A DNA stretch of 64,000 nt. It comes from Alphaproteobacteria bacterium (lineage in GTDB: Bacteria; Pseudomonadota; Alphaproteobacteria; Micropepsales; Micropepsaceae). The stretch's first letter is position 1, and each line of letters starts with the position of its first letter. Shown here in pieces: positions 1-10,083 of this stretch. The stretch is from the NCBI GenBank assembly GCA_016783965.1, contig JADHVO010000003.1, positions 496,001 through 560,000 on the forward strand, given 5' to 3'. The notes beneath the pieces were generated by a model. It saw only the letters and a list, made by a program, of their open reading frames with translations, did no database searches and was not told the origin of the DNA. Made by a program: the position numbers and the translations under genes.

Positions 1-440
1 GTCGGCACGCCCAGCGCGTGCATCGCCTCGCTGACGATGAACTCGCGCAGCACCGGCCCCAGCGCCGCGCGCCCGTCGCCGTTGCGCGAGAACGGCGTCG
101 GCCCCGAGCCCTTGAGCTGCACGTCGTAGCGCACGCCGTCGCCGCCGCGCAGCTCGCCCAGCAGGATCGCGCGCCCGTCGCCCAGCTGCGGCACCCAGTT
201 GCCGAACTGATGCCCGGCATAGGCCATCGCCAGGGGCTCCGCGCCCTCCGGCACGCGATTGCCGGCCAGCATCGCCACGCCCTCGTCAGACGCCAGCAAA
301 GAGGGATCGAGTCCCAGAAACCGCGCCAGCGCCGCGTTGACCTTGATCAGCTTCGGCGCGGCAACGGGCGTCGGCGGCAGCCGGGCATGGAACCGCTCGG
401 GCAGCCGCGCATAGGAATTGTCGAAGCCGAACGCAACCAT
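1..440 (-). CDS. selO: Protein adenylyltransferase SelO, N-terminal part (partial)
   Basis: This is the first 146 codons of a SelO (YdiU/UPF0061) pseudokinase-fold enzyme; the rest runs off the left edge. Family members transfer AMP from ATP to Ser, Thr or Tyr of target proteins and are linked to redox stress. Read from the ATG at 440, it shows the family hallmarks YAGHQFG (about residues 74-80), LGDGRA (86-91), [10 protein letters not shown] (110-119) and [13 protein letters not shown] (121-133). The start follows from the family's usual N-terminus ([15 protein letters not shown]). It is divergent from the next gene, with 100 bp between them. Identity is secure; completeness cannot be judged. 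Confidence 0.93.
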   Translation of the reverse strand, partial: MVAFGFDNSYARLPERFHARLPPTPVAAPKLIKVNAALARFLGLDPSLLASDEGVAMLAGNRVPEGAEPLAMAYAGHQFGNWVPQLGDGRAILLGELRGGDGVRYDVQLKGSGPTPFSRNGDGRAALGPVLREFIVSEAMHALGVP

Positions 441-473
441 TTGCACACTCTACAACGCGCAACCGCGCCGCAG

Positions 474-489
474 CAGCACAATTGTGCTG
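474..489. promoter_or_regulatory. Perfect 16-bp palindrome in a divergent intergenic region
   Basis: CAGCACAATTGTGCTG is a perfect 8+8 inverted repeat without spacer. It lies between selO (start 440, minus) and the membrane-protein gene (start 541, plus). The position suits an operator for a dimeric regulator of either gene. No T-tract follows, so it is not a terminator. The binding protein is unknown. Confidence 0.35.
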
Positions 490-540
490 TCTCCGCGCGC
501 ACGGCTGCTTTAGCGTCAACGCACGAACAGGGGAATTCCG

Positions 541-1326
541 ATGGCCGTAGCCGACGTTGCGATGGGACGCTTCGACATCGGCCGCGTGACCACGCGGACT
601 TTCGACGTCATCAAGGCCAACTTCGTCAGCTTCTTCCTTCTCGGCCTGATCGCGACGATCCCGACCAGCGTCTATCGCGTCATCATTCAGTTCGCGAGTA
701 CAGCCAACAACCCCCTGGCGGGCAACGGGCAGACAGGAGTCTACGTACTGACGGCGTTCGGCTCCGCGATACTCGGGATGTTCCTGGCGCTCGTCCTCCA
801 GGCGACCCTGACCTACGGCACGATCGCATATCTCAACGGCCAGCCGGTGGCGCTCGGCCGGGCGATCGGCATCGGCCTTCGACAGTTCTTCCCGCTGCTG
901 GGCATCGCGATCGTCGAGGGCATCGCCATCGGCCTCGGCTTCCTGCTCTTCATCGTGCCGGGCTTCATGCTCTACACGATGTGGGCAGTGGCAGTGCCCG
1001 TGCGCGTCGCCGAGCAGGAGGGCGTGTTCGCGTCCCTGACCCGCAGCAGCGACCTCACCCATGGTTATCGCTGGCCGGTCTTCGGCACCCTGGCGGTGTT
1101 CTACCTGGGGTCGGCCATCGCGCAGGGGCTTGCCGGCCCTGTCATGACCGCTGGCGCGCTCAGCAGCGGCTCGGCGGCGACGGCATATGTCGGCATGATC
1201 CTGACCGCGCTGATCGGCGCCGTCGTGGCGACGGCATCGGCCACGCTGGTCGCATCGATCTACTACGAGCTGCGGATGATCAAGGAAGGCGTCGGTCCGG
1301 CACAGATCGCGTCGGTGTTCGACTAA
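541..1326 (+). CDS. Integral membrane protein of unknown function
   Basis: A 261-residue protein with a short cytoplasmic N-terminus (about 1-27) followed by hydrophobic stretches at about 28-48, 75-105, 120-150, 175-205 and 215-245, so roughly five or six membrane segments. It resembles the loosely defined YciC/glycerophosphodiesterase-membrane-domain group of proteins, but no catalytic motif is visible. The ATG at 541 is preceded by AGGGGA with good spacing. It converges with the RDD gene, whose stop codon lies 3 bp away. Function is not assigned; the membrane location is well supported by composition. Confidence 0.75.
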   Translation: MAVADVAMGRFDIGRVTTRTFDVIKANFVSFFLLGLIATIPTSVYRVIIQFASTANNPLAGNGQTGVYVLTAFGSAILGMFLALVLQATLTYGTIAYLNGQPVALGRAIGIGLRQFFPLLGIAIVEGIAIGLGFLLFIVPGFMLYTMWAVAVPVRVAEQEGVFASLTRSSDLTHGYRWPVFGTLAVFYLGSAIAQGLAGPVMTAGALSSGSAATAYVGMILTALIGAVVATASATLVASIYYELRMIKEGVGPAQIASVFD

Positions 1327-1329
1327 CCA

Positions 1330-2193
1330 TCAGGGCGTCTTGTCGAACTTGTCCGCCTTGCGCCGGCCGAACAGCATTCGCGTCTCCAGCCGCGCCCGCA
1401 GCGCCTTGTAGTAGGCTTGGAGGAATTCGCCGTCGAGCGAGCGGTCGTGCGCCATGCCGATCTTGTGCCGGATGCGCCCGGCGACCGCGTGGATGGTCTC
1501 CGCGTGGCCGTGCCGCAGCACGTCCTCCAGCACCGAGAGCTCCTTGATGCCGTAGGCGTCGACCTGCTCCTTGGTGAAGGTGAGCTGGCTGCTCTCCGGC
1601 CGGTCGAGCAGGTCGCGCCCGAGCAGCCGCTTCGGCACCCGCACCACCCAGGTGCCCGCCACGATGTCGCCGATGCGCAGGCGGTCGCGGTTGAACAGCG
1701 GGAACAGCACGAACACGCCGCACCACACCGTCGCCAGCAGGTAGATCCAGGCGTCCACCACCTCCTTCTGCGCCACCAGGAAAGAGAGCGGCAGGAACAG
1801 CTCGAGTTCGCGCATCGCGTTGCGGGCGAAGATCGCGTCGGCGGTCAGCGCGCCACCGTCGCGCGACGCGACGCGGATGCCGACGATGCGCTTGCCCCAG
1901 GTCGCCGCCCTGGGGGTCACCTCGAACGCCGTGAAATAGAACACCCGCAGGAAGAAGAAGCCGAGAATCCAGATGATTCCGAAGAACTCCGCCGCGACGA
2001 AGCCGGTCGCCAGCGCTGCGCCCAGCATACCCAGCGTCAGCGCCACCAGCATGAGCACGATGAACAGCACGTCGAGCAGGAAGGCCGAGATGCGCTCGCC
2101 CGCATCGGCCAGCACGATGCGCAGATCGACGCCCTCCGGCGTCACCAGCTCGCGTGCCAGCTTCCCGCTGTCGATCTTGCCCGCCGCGCTCAT
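1330..2193 (-). CDS. RDD family membrane protein
   Basis: A 287-residue protein with an RDD domain in its first half: a conserved Arg at the start of the first membrane segment (ERISAFLLDVLF, about residues 33-44) and the later GKRIVGIRV and FARNAMRELE motifs. The C-terminal third is soluble and charged, which is longer than a minimal RDD protein. The ATG at 2193 overlaps the stop of the upstream SpoIIM gene (ATGA), so an apparent upstream extension of the frame is not used. It is the last gene of a six-gene leftward operon. RDD proteins are membrane proteins, some of them Na+/H+ antiporters; its job here is unknown. Confidence 0.85.
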   Translation of the reverse strand: MSAAGKIDSGKLARELVTPEGVDLRIVLADAGERISAFLLDVLFIVLMLVALTLGMLGAALATGFVAAEFFGIIWILGFFFLRVFYFTAFEVTPRAATWGKRIVGIRVASRDGGALTADAIFARNAMRELELFLPLSFLVAQKEVVDAWIYLLATVWCGVFVLFPLFNRDRLRIGDIVAGTWVVRVPKRLLGRDLLDRPESSQLTFTKEQVDAYGIKELSVLEDVLRHGHAETIHAVAGRIRHKIGMAHDRSLDGEFLQAYYKALRARLETRMLFGRRKADKFDKTP

Positions 2194-3185
2194 GCCTGCC
2201 GTCCCGGGCGATAGACGTAAAAATAGCCGAACCAGACGATGCCGGTCGCAATCGCGACTCCGTAGCGCGCGAAGGTGTTGGTGATGAGCTGCCGGCCGAA
2301 ACCTTCGAGCAGACCCGCGAACATGAGCATGATCACCACGCCTACCATCACGTTCGCCGCGACCCTGCCGGCGTCCTTGATCGCGTCGATCCGCGACTGC
2401 GCGCCGGGGAAGGCGAGCGCCCAGCCGATGCGGAAGCCCGCCGCGCCGGCCAGCGTCACCGCGAACAGCTCGGTCACGCCATGGATGAACAGCCAGCCGC
2501 CGAGGTCGAAGCCCAGGCCGTGCGCGGCATAAACCGCGAAGAACGCACCCAGCATCAGCCCGTTGTCGAAGATCAGAAACGCCGTCGGCAGGCACGCCGC
2601 GAAGCCGAGTGCGAATGCCAGCAGGGAGATTTGTGCGTTATGCGTGAAAAGGAAACTGGAGAACGCGCCCAGCCCATCGGCGCCATACGATTTGAACAGC
2701 GTCTCGCGCAGCGCCGCAGTCGACGCGCCGGGATCGCGCCCCTCGGCCAGGCCACCCGGGATGAAATCGTAGAACCACGCCGAATTGGCCCGCACCAGGA
2801 AGTACGCCGTGAACGTCGCAAGAAGGCCGAGCGCACCGGACACGATGGTCTCGCGCCACAGTTCCTGCACGGACAGCGGCCAGTCGCGCACCAGGAAGCG
2901 CACGATTCGTTCCGCCACCGTGCTGCGTGTTCCGTACACGCAGTAATAGGCCCGCGTGCACAGGCTTTCGAGATAGGCAATGAGGTTCTGGTCGAGCGAC
3001 ACGGCCCGTGCCGTCGACAGCGACGACAGCGCGGAGCGGTACAGCACCGGGATCGCCACGACCTCGTCGTCGGAAAGCGAGCTGCCGCGGCTCTTCTCGA
3101 ACCGGTCGAGCAGGTCCTCCAGCCTGCGCCAGTCGGCCTCGCGTTCTGCGCGGAAACGATGGCTCTTGAGCGTGAGCTGTTCCAT
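2190..3185 (-). CDS. Stage II sporulation protein M (SpoIIM) family membrane protein
   Basis: A 331-residue protein with a soluble helical N-terminus (about 1-105) and a C-terminal SpoIIM-like membrane domain with about five segments. The domain includes conserved GFAACLPTAF, FAVYAAHGLGF and FIHGVTELFAV stretches. In Gram-negative bacteria this family occurs beside MoxR ATPases, DUF58 and RDD proteins, as here, and has no connection with sporulation. It lies 3 bp after the DUF58 gene and shares ATGA with the RDD gene, so it is translationally coupled. A role in envelope assembly or stress has been proposed for such clusters but is not shown by the sequence. Confidence 0.88.
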   Translation of the reverse strand: MEQLTLKSHRFRAEREADWRRLEDLLDRFEKSRGSSLSDDEVVAIPVLYRSALSSLSTARAVSLDQNLIAYLESLCTRAYYCVYGTRSTVAERIVRFLVRDWPLSVQELWRETIVSGALGLLATFTAYFLVRANSAWFYDFIPGGLAEGRDPGASTAALRETLFKSYGADGLGAFSSFLFTHNAQISLLAFALGFAACLPTAFLIFDNGLMLGAFFAVYAAHGLGFDLGGWLFIHGVTELFAVTLAGAAGFRIGWALAFPGAQSRIDAIKDAGRVAANVMVGVVIMLMFAGLLEGFGRQLITNTFARYGVAIATGIVWFGYFYVYRPGRQA

Positions 3186-3188
3186 GGC

Positions 3189-4496
3189 CTAGCCCGCTCC
3201 CCGCTTGACCGTGAGATAGGCGTCGATCAGCCCCGCGCCGATCTTGTCCACCGGCACGTCGATGACGTTGACGCCCAGCCGCTTCAACCTGGTCGTCACC
3301 AGTTCGCGCTCGCGCAGCATGGCGTCCGCCAGCACCGCACGCGAGACGTCGGCCGCCTCCGCGGGTTCGGCCAGCGCCATGCCTTCCAGCTCCTCGTCGC
3401 GGAAGGCGACGAACAGCACGAGATGCCGCGCCAGCAGGCGCTTCAGGTTCTCGATCATCAGCTCCGCGCTCGTCGTGTCCGCGAAGTCGGTGAACACCAC
3501 GACCACCGTGCGCCGCTCCAGCTCGCCGGAGAGCTGGCTCAGGCCCAGCGTGAAGTTGGTCTCCGCCGTCGAATAGTCAACCTGCGACGCTACATATTGC
3601 AGCGCCGTAAACGCGTGCGGGCCGCTGACTGTGCGGCTCGCGATCCGCGGCTTCTCGTCGAATGCGAAGATGCCGACGCGGTCGCCCAGCCGCAGCGCCA
3701 CATAGGCCAGGAGCAGCATCGCCTGGATGGCGCGGTCGATGCGCGGCAGCCCTTTCAGCGGCTCGCACATCTGCCGTCCCGTATCCAGCGCGAACACGAT
3801 GTGCAGGTTCTCTTCGACCTTGAACTCCCGCGCCAGGAGGCGCCCATGCTTCGCCGTCTGCTTCCAGTCGATCATTCGCCGGTCCATGCCCGGCTCGAAT
3901 TCCTTGAGCGCGTTGAACTCGGTGCCCTCGCCGGTCCTGAGCTGCGCGCGCATCCCCATCTGGCCGCTCTCGCGCTCGAACAGCCGCCGGGCCTCTTCCT
4001 TGATGGTGGCGATGTTCGGGATGATCGTGACCCGCTCGTGCACCGCATGCTTGCGCTGCTTCCACACCAGCCCAAGCGGCCCCTGCCAGCGCGTCCACAG
4101 CGTCTCGATGAAGCTCTCACCCCGGCGCAGAGGATTGATCGCGAAATCGATCTGTGCCGCGCCGCCCTCGACCGCCTTCACCTGCCGCGCTGGCACGGGC
4201 TCGATCAGCTTCCCGGTGTCGACCGCAAATTCGACCGATGCCGGCGCCGCGCTGCCGAACATCAACCGGATCGACGAATTCTCGGGCCGCGCCACGCCGA
4301 TCGCACCGGGCACCCTGGCCGCAAAGCGCAACTGCGATGGTGCCGCGCTGATCATCACGTCCAGCAGGAACAACGCGACAGCCAACACGATCCATGCCAC
4401 GCCGACCAGCCAGAATTGCGGCGCGAACAAGCCCGCCAGCAGGGCCAGCGGCACGCCCAGCAACGCCAGGCCGATCATGCGTGCGGTGGGATACAT
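3189..4496 (-). CDS. DUF58 domain protein
   Basis: A 435-residue protein with two membrane segments at the N-terminus (about 7-48) and a DUF58 domain. The signature is visible at about 225-250: EFEPGMDRRMIDWKQTAKHGRL. It is followed by a VWA-like segment with FALDTGRQM, in which the usual MIDAS DxSxS is reduced to DTGRQ. DUF58 proteins are the usual partners of MoxR AAA+ ATPases. The start codon directly abuts the stop of the MoxR gene, which indicates one transcript. The exact substrate or metal dependence is unknown. Confidence 0.9.
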   Translation of the reverse strand: MYPTARMIGLALLGVPLALLAGLFAPQFWLVGVAWIVLAVALFLLDVMISAAPSQLRFAARVPGAIGVARPENSSIRLMFGSAAPASVEFAVDTGKLIEPVPARQVKAVEGGAAQIDFAINPLRRGESFIETLWTRWQGPLGLVWKQRKHAVHERVTIIPNIATIKEEARRLFERESGQMGMRAQLRTGEGTEFNALKEFEPGMDRRMIDWKQTAKHGRLLAREFKVEENLHIVFALDTGRQMCEPLKGLPRIDRAIQAMLLLAYVALRLGDRVGIFAFDEKPRIASRTVSGPHAFTALQYVASQVDYSTAETNFTLGLSQLSGELERRTVVVVFTDFADTTSAELMIENLKRLLARHLVLFVAFRDEELEGMALAEPAEAADVSRAVLADAMLRERELVTTRLKRLGVNVIDVPVDKIGAGLIDAYLTVKRGAG

Positions 4497-5439
<943 letters not shown>

Positions 5440-5453
<14 letters not shown>

Positions 5454-6669
5454 GCGTGATCGTGCGCCTCCAGCGGAACAGTTTTCTCGCGACCTGCATC
5501 AGGCCCGGCGCATCATGCGCGTCGCGCGCCTCCGCGCTCAGATCGGCGAAGCGATAGGGGACGGACGTGCGCGCTTCCAGCGCGCGCATCGTCGAAGGAT
5601 CGGCGGCCTTCTCGCGGCCGATGCCGAAGAAGGCGCCCGTCTGGTACAGCACTGCCTGCGCGTAGCGCGGCGCCATCGCCGGCTCGCGCTTCATCATGCG
5701 GATGACCGCGGCCGTGTTGTCGGCCAGCGCGCGCTTGCCGAAGGCGAACACGCGGTCGGGTGGACGCGGCGAACCGAACCGGCTCATCGCATGGAAACCG
5801 AGGAGTGCCGCCGCCAGCAGCATGCACAGCGTGGCGCCGAGGAACGGCGGACTGAACACCGCCCGCAACAGGTCGGGGGAGCGCTTGAAGCCGTTGAGCG
5901 TGACGTCGAACGAGATCGGCCCGCCGCCGACACGCGCGCCTTCGACGATCCAGTAACCGATGCTCGCCGTGTTCCGGTCGGCAAGACCCTGGTTGTTGAG
6001 CAGATCCGGCTCGGCCAGGATGAAAGTCTGCGTGCCCTTGATCTGGACGACCACGGCCTTCTTCTCGCCGTCGACCAGTTCGGGAATGAGGTTCGGGCCG
6101 CTGATCGTCTGCTCACCCTCGATCGAGACCGGCTTCACCGGCCAGTCCGGCTCGAAAGCCGGTTCTTCCGCCGCCAGGCCCGTCTTGTACAGGCCCTTGT
6201 GCTGCACCAGCTTCGCGTCCTTCGCGATCGTCTGGAGCATCTTGGCGGTTTCGGCCGGCAGAAGAGGCGAAAGCTTCTTCACCCAGCCGTCGTGGTCCGG
6301 ATCGCTCGATACCACCCATTTGGGCAGGATGATCAGCCGCGGCTCGTTGCGCCCCAGCGCGTCCAGCTCATTCGCATCGGTCGACGGATCGGGCGTCAGG
6401 ATCACCAGGCTGGAGGCGTTCTGCGCTGGCGGCTCGCGCAGGACCTGCACGCTGTCGTTCAAACTCTCGAGCAGCACGCGCAATCCCGCGTAGCCGATCG
6501 CCGATTTCGAGATGACGGTGGCGGCGCCAGAACGGTCGCTGCGCAGGTCGGGCGCATACGCATTCAGCGCCAGAAAGCCGAGCGCCGTCAGCGCGCTCAC
6601 CAGGACAAGGATCACCGCCACGCGCGGCGCGACCAGGGGAGAATTCGGCAATGATGTCGTCACGCTCAT
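5440..6669 (-). CDS. DUF4350 domain membrane protein
   Basis: A 409-residue protein with an N-terminal membrane segment (about 15-35), a periplasmic DUF4350-like region of a Rossmann-like fold (ALGRNEPRLIILPKW and similar), a second membrane segment near 290-310, and a cytoplasmic tail. The start at 6669 shares ATGA with the DUF4129 stop codon; an in-frame codon five residues upstream is less likely. DUF4350 proteins are regular members of MoxR-DUF58-DUF4129 operons, which is what is seen here. No enzymatic motif is visible. Confidence 0.82.
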
Positions 6670-7307
6670 GCCGCCATCCTCCACGCCGGAGCGAAGGCGA
6701 AGGATTCATAATCCTTGCGGCAGCGCGCGAACTCAGCGGCGCCGATCGCCTCGCCCGCGAAACGCGCCCGCTCCACAGCCCGCGCAATACCGCGGAACGC
6801 GGGCCGCGCGGATTCGGGAAGTTCGTTGAGCCCCGCGATCTCGCGGCTGGTCTGGGCGCGGCGCAGAAGGCGCGGCCTGTGCGTCTCAATATCCTCGATG
6901 CTGCGCAAGAGCAGCAGGTGCACAGCCTCGCCATAGTGACCCTGCGCGGCCAGTGCGTCGGCGTCGGTCAGGAGCTGGCGCGCCTGCGCCGCGGTCGGCC
7001 GCCACGCCTCGACCGGCGCCCACTCCTTGCGTGCAGTGTCCGTCTTCCGCCAGCGCAACAGGTGCCAGTATTGGCGGATGAGCGCGATGGCGATCGTAAG
7101 GATGAACGCTGCGGCGCAGACATAGAGAAACCAGGTGACCGCTGTGCCGTGGCCCTCCAGCAGCTTGCCGAGCCATTTCAGCCAGTCGGGTATCGGCGGC
7201 AGCTTGAATCCGGGAAACGCGAACTGGATGTCCGAATGCTTCAGCAGCGCGGCATGCGCCTGGCCGAATGCGCGGTCATCGGCTGGCTGAAGCGAAGAAG
7301 CGGCCAT
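6666..7307 (-). CDS. DUF4129 domain protein
   Basis: A 213-residue protein with one clear membrane segment (about 54-74) and a C-terminal DUF4129 domain (about 110-190). The domain has the typical pattern of a helical start (AQGHYGEAVHLLLLRSIEDIE) and then LREIAG-like and FRGIARAVERARFAG motifs. It is the first gene of the leftward operon with DUF4350, MoxR, DUF58, SpoIIM and RDD. About 100 bp separate it from the dehydrogenase gene behind, enough for a promoter, though no convincing sigma-70 hexamers were seen. Confidence 0.83.
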   Translation of the reverse strand: MAASSLQPADDRAFGQAHAALLKHSDIQFAFPGFKLPPIPDWLKWLGKLLEGHGTAVTWFLYVCAAAFILTIAIALIRQYWHLLRWRKTDTARKEWAPVEAWRPTAAQARQLLTDADALAAQGHYGEAVHLLLLRSIEDIETHRPRLLRRAQTSREIAGLNELPESARPAFRGIARAVERARFAGEAIGAAEFARCRKDYESFAFAPAWRMAA

Positions 7308-7407
7308 GGAGCGGAAGGGCAGCGAGGTGGGCGTCGGACAGTGTCCGGCAATATTGGCACAGGTTTGACCAAAAGAAGACCCGCGCCGCCCGCCGATTCC
7401 ACTTTAC

Positions 7408-8805
7408 TTAAATGTGGATGGCATGCCCCAGCGCGCGCAGCGCTGCCTCGTGATAGGCCTCGCCCAGCGTCGGATGGGCGTGGATCGTGCCTGCCACATC
7501 TTCCAGCAGCGCGCCCATTTCGAGCGCATGGGAGAATTCGCCCGCCAGCTCGGCGATGTGCGCACCGACCGCCTGGATGCCCAGGACGCGGTGATCATCC
7601 TTCGCCGCCACGACGCGCACGAAGCCACCGTCGCCGCCCGCTTCCATCGAAAGCGCGCGGCCGTTCGCCGAGAACGGAAATTGCGCCACGATCTCGTTTG
7701 CTCCGCCGCCTGGCAAAGCACCGACGCTGACGATCTCCGGCTCGGTGAAGCACACCGCCGGGATGGCGGCAGGACGGAAGTGCCGCTTCTTGCCGGCCAT
7801 GATCTCCGCAACGATCTCGCCCTGCGTCGCAGCCTTGTGCTCCAGCATCGGCTCGCCGACCAGATCGCCGATCGCCCACACGTCCTTCATCGACGTCTGG
7901 CATTGGTCGTCGACCTTCACGAACGGTCCGGCCATGTCGACCGACATGGTTTCGAGGCCCCAACCCGCGGTGCGCGGCTTGCGCCCCACTGTCACGAGAA
8001 ATTTGTCGCCCGGTAGATCTGCTCCCGTGCCGTCAGGACCGCTGACACGCAGCGCCTTCCCGCCTTCCGTCAACCCTTCAGCCTTGGTTCTCAGATGCAC
8101 GACAACGCCATGCTTCTCCAGCCACTTCGCGACCGGCGCCACGAGCTGCGCGTCGTATTGCGGAAGGATGCGATCCGTCGCCTCCACCACCTCGACAGCG
8201 ACACCCAGCTTGCGGAACGCGATGCCGAGCTCGAGCCCGATATAGCCCGCGCCGATCACGACGAGCTTCTTCGGCAGCTCCGGCAACGACAGCGCCTCGG
8301 TGGACGAGATCACATTGCCGCCAAACTTCAGGAACGGCAGCTCCACCGGCAGCGAACCCGTTGCCAGGATCACCTTCTCGCCCGTGACCGTGACCTCGCC
8401 GTCTTTCGTCGCGACTGTGCAGGTCTTGCCATCGCGGAACGTCGCCCACCCCGCGACCACGCGTACCTTGGCGCGCTTGAGCAGCGCCGTGACGCCGCCG
8501 TTCAGCTTGTCGACCACGCCATCTTTCCACTTCACAGTTGCGGCGAAATCGATTTTCGGCGGCGACGCGAGCGAGATGCCGTGCCGCCCGTCCGCCTCCG
8601 CCGCCTGCATCATGGTCTCGAAATGACCCGCCACGTGAATGACCGCCTTGGACGGGATGCAGCCGCGGATCAGGCAGGTGCCGCCCAGCCGGTCGCTCTC
8701 GACCATCGTGGTATCGAGCCCGAGTTGCCCGCAGCGGATCGCGGCGACATAGCCGCCCGGTCCGCCGCCGACGATCAGAACCTTGGTGTGGATGTGCTCA
8801 GCCAT
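7408..8805 (-). CDS. lpdA: Dihydrolipoyl dehydrogenase (E3) of the 2-oxoacid dehydrogenase complex
   Basis: A 465-residue flavoprotein disulfide reductase that reoxidises the dihydrolipoyl group of E2 using FAD and NAD+. Visible are the FAD-binding GGGPGGYVAA (about 13-22), the redox-active CxxxxC in GGTCLIRGCIPSK (about 42-54), the second dinucleotide fold VIGAGYIGLELG (about 178-189) and the C-terminal HAHPTLGEAYHEA with the catalytic His-Glu pair. It is the last gene of the four-gene operon, 6 bp after E2. The context with a branched-chain-type E1 suggests an LpdV-like role, but the protein could also serve other complexes. Confidence 0.95.
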   Translation of the reverse strand: MAEHIHTKVLIVGGGPGGYVAAIRCGQLGLDTTMVESDRLGGTCLIRGCIPSKAVIHVAGHFETMMQAAEADGRHGISLASPPKIDFAATVKWKDGVVDKLNGGVTALLKRAKVRVVAGWATFRDGKTCTVATKDGEVTVTGEKVILATGSLPVELPFLKFGGNVISSTEALSLPELPKKLVVIGAGYIGLELGIAFRKLGVAVEVVEATDRILPQYDAQLVAPVAKWLEKHGVVVHLRTKAEGLTEGGKALRVSGPDGTGADLPGDKFLVTVGRKPRTAGWGLETMSVDMAGPFVKVDDQCQTSMKDVWAIGDLVGEPMLEHKAATQGEIVAEIMAGKKRHFRPAAIPAVCFTEPEIVSVGALPGGGANEIVAQFPFSANGRALSMEAGGDGGFVRVVAAKDDHRVLGIQAVGAHIAELAGEFSHALEMGALLEDVAGTIHAHPTLGEAYHEAALRALGHAIHI

Positions 8806-8811
8806 GACGAC

Positions 8812-10080
8812 TCAATCGACGAAGATCGCCGCCGGATGCTCCAGCAGGCCCTTGATGCGCTGGATGAACTGCGCCGCGTCGAAGCCATCCACCACCCGGT
8901 GATCGAACGACGACGACAGGTTCATCATCTTGCGCACCACGATCTGGCCGTCGCGCACCACCGGCCGGTCGATGATCGCGTTCGGCCCGATGATCGCGAC
9001 TTCCGGATAATTGATGACCGGCGTGGTCGCGAGGCCGCCCAGCGCGCCCAGGCTGGTGATGGTGATGGTCGAGCCCGACAGCTCGTCCTTCGCCGCCTTG
9101 TTCTCGCGCGCCGCCGTCGCGACCCGCGCCACTTCCCGCGCGCAATCCCAGATGTCGCGTGCCTCGGCGTGCTTCACCACCGGCACGATCAGGCCGTTGT
9201 CGGTCTGCGTTGCGATGCCAATGTGGACCGCATGGTGGCGATGCACCACGCCGGCCTCGTCGTCGAAGCGCGCGTTGATCTCGGGGAACTCCGGCAGCAC
9301 CTTGACCAGAGCGCGCATCAGGAACGGCAGCACGTTCAGCTTCGGCTGATCGGCCTTCTTGGTGGAGTTCAGGTAGGTGCGAAGCGACTCCAGCTCCGTC
9401 ATGTCGACTTCGTCGATGTAGGCGTAATGCGGGATGCGGCGCTTCGACTCCTGCATCTTCTCCGCAATGCGGCGGCGCAGGCCGATGACCTTCACCTCAT
9501 CCGCACCCTCGCGCGCAGCATAGGCCGACATCGCACCGCCGCCGACCGCACCGTAGCCATGTGCATAGGCATCAAGATCGGCCTGCGTGATGCGCCCTGC
9601 CGGACCAGAGCCCGGTACGTATTGCAGCTTGATGCCCAACTCATCGGCTCGCGCCCGCACCGCCGGCGATGCGAGCGGCTTGGCGCCCGCCTTCGGGCGG
9701 AACGGCGCAGCCGGCTGCCGCGCAGCGACCGGCTTCGGCGCCGGCGCTTCAATCTTCGCGACTGGCGCAGGCTTCGGCTCCGGGGCCTTCGCCGCGGCCG
9801 GCGCCGCAGCAGGCTTCACCGCCTTCGCGTTGCCCTCGCCTTCCACTTCGATCTCGACCAGCACCGCGCCCACCGCGGCCATGTCGCCCGGCTCGCCGTG
9901 CAGCGCGAGAACCTTTCCGCCGATCGGCACAGGCATCTCGACCGTGGCCTTGTCGGTCATCACGTCCACGAGGTTCTGATCCTCATGCACGACGTCGCCG
10001 ACCTTCACATGCCAGGCGACGATCTCGGCCTCGGCCGTGCCCTCGCCGACATCCGGCAGGCGGAACTGATAGATGCCCAT
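8812..10080 (-). CDS. bkdB: Dihydrolipoamide acyltransferase (E2), branched-chain type
   Basis: A 422-residue E2 core protein. There is one N-terminal lipoyl domain with the lipoylated Lys in DKATVEMP (about 43-50) and an Ala/Pro-rich linker. A peripheral-subunit-binding domain follows at about 133-172 (ASPAVRARADELG...GRITQADL). The C-terminal catalytic acyltransferase domain ends with FDHRVVDGFDAAQF, holding the His and Asp of the active site. It lies between E1 beta (3 bp away) and E3. The E1 type points to branched-chain 2-oxoacids from Val, Leu and Ile as substrates; pyruvate cannot be fully excluded from sequence alone. Confidence 0.93.
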   Translation of the reverse strand: MGIYQFRLPDVGEGTAEAEIVAWHVKVGDVVHEDQNLVDVMTDKATVEMPVPIGGKVLALHGEPGDMAAVGAVLVEIEVEGEGNAKAVKPAAAPAAAKAPEPKPAPVAKIEAPAPKPVAARQPAAPFRPKAGAKPLASPAVRARADELGIKLQYVPGSGPAGRITQADLDAYAHGYGAVGGGAMSAYAAREGADEVKVIGLRRRIAEKMQESKRRIPHYAYIDEVDMTELESLRTYLNSTKKADQPKLNVLPFLMRALVKVLPEFPEINARFDDEAGVVHRHHAVHIGIATQTDNGLIVPVVKHAEARDIWDCAREVARVATAARENKAAKDELSGSTITITSLGALGGLATTPVINYPEVAIIGPNAIIDRPVVRDGQIVVRKMMNLSSSFDHRVVDGFDAAQFIQRIKGLLEHPAAIFVD

Positions 10081-10083
10081 CCC

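Noticed and set aside
2190..3185. Evidence for sporulation
   Set aside because: The SpoIIM family in this gene context (MoxR, DUF58, RDD) is widespread in non-sporulating Gram-negatives.
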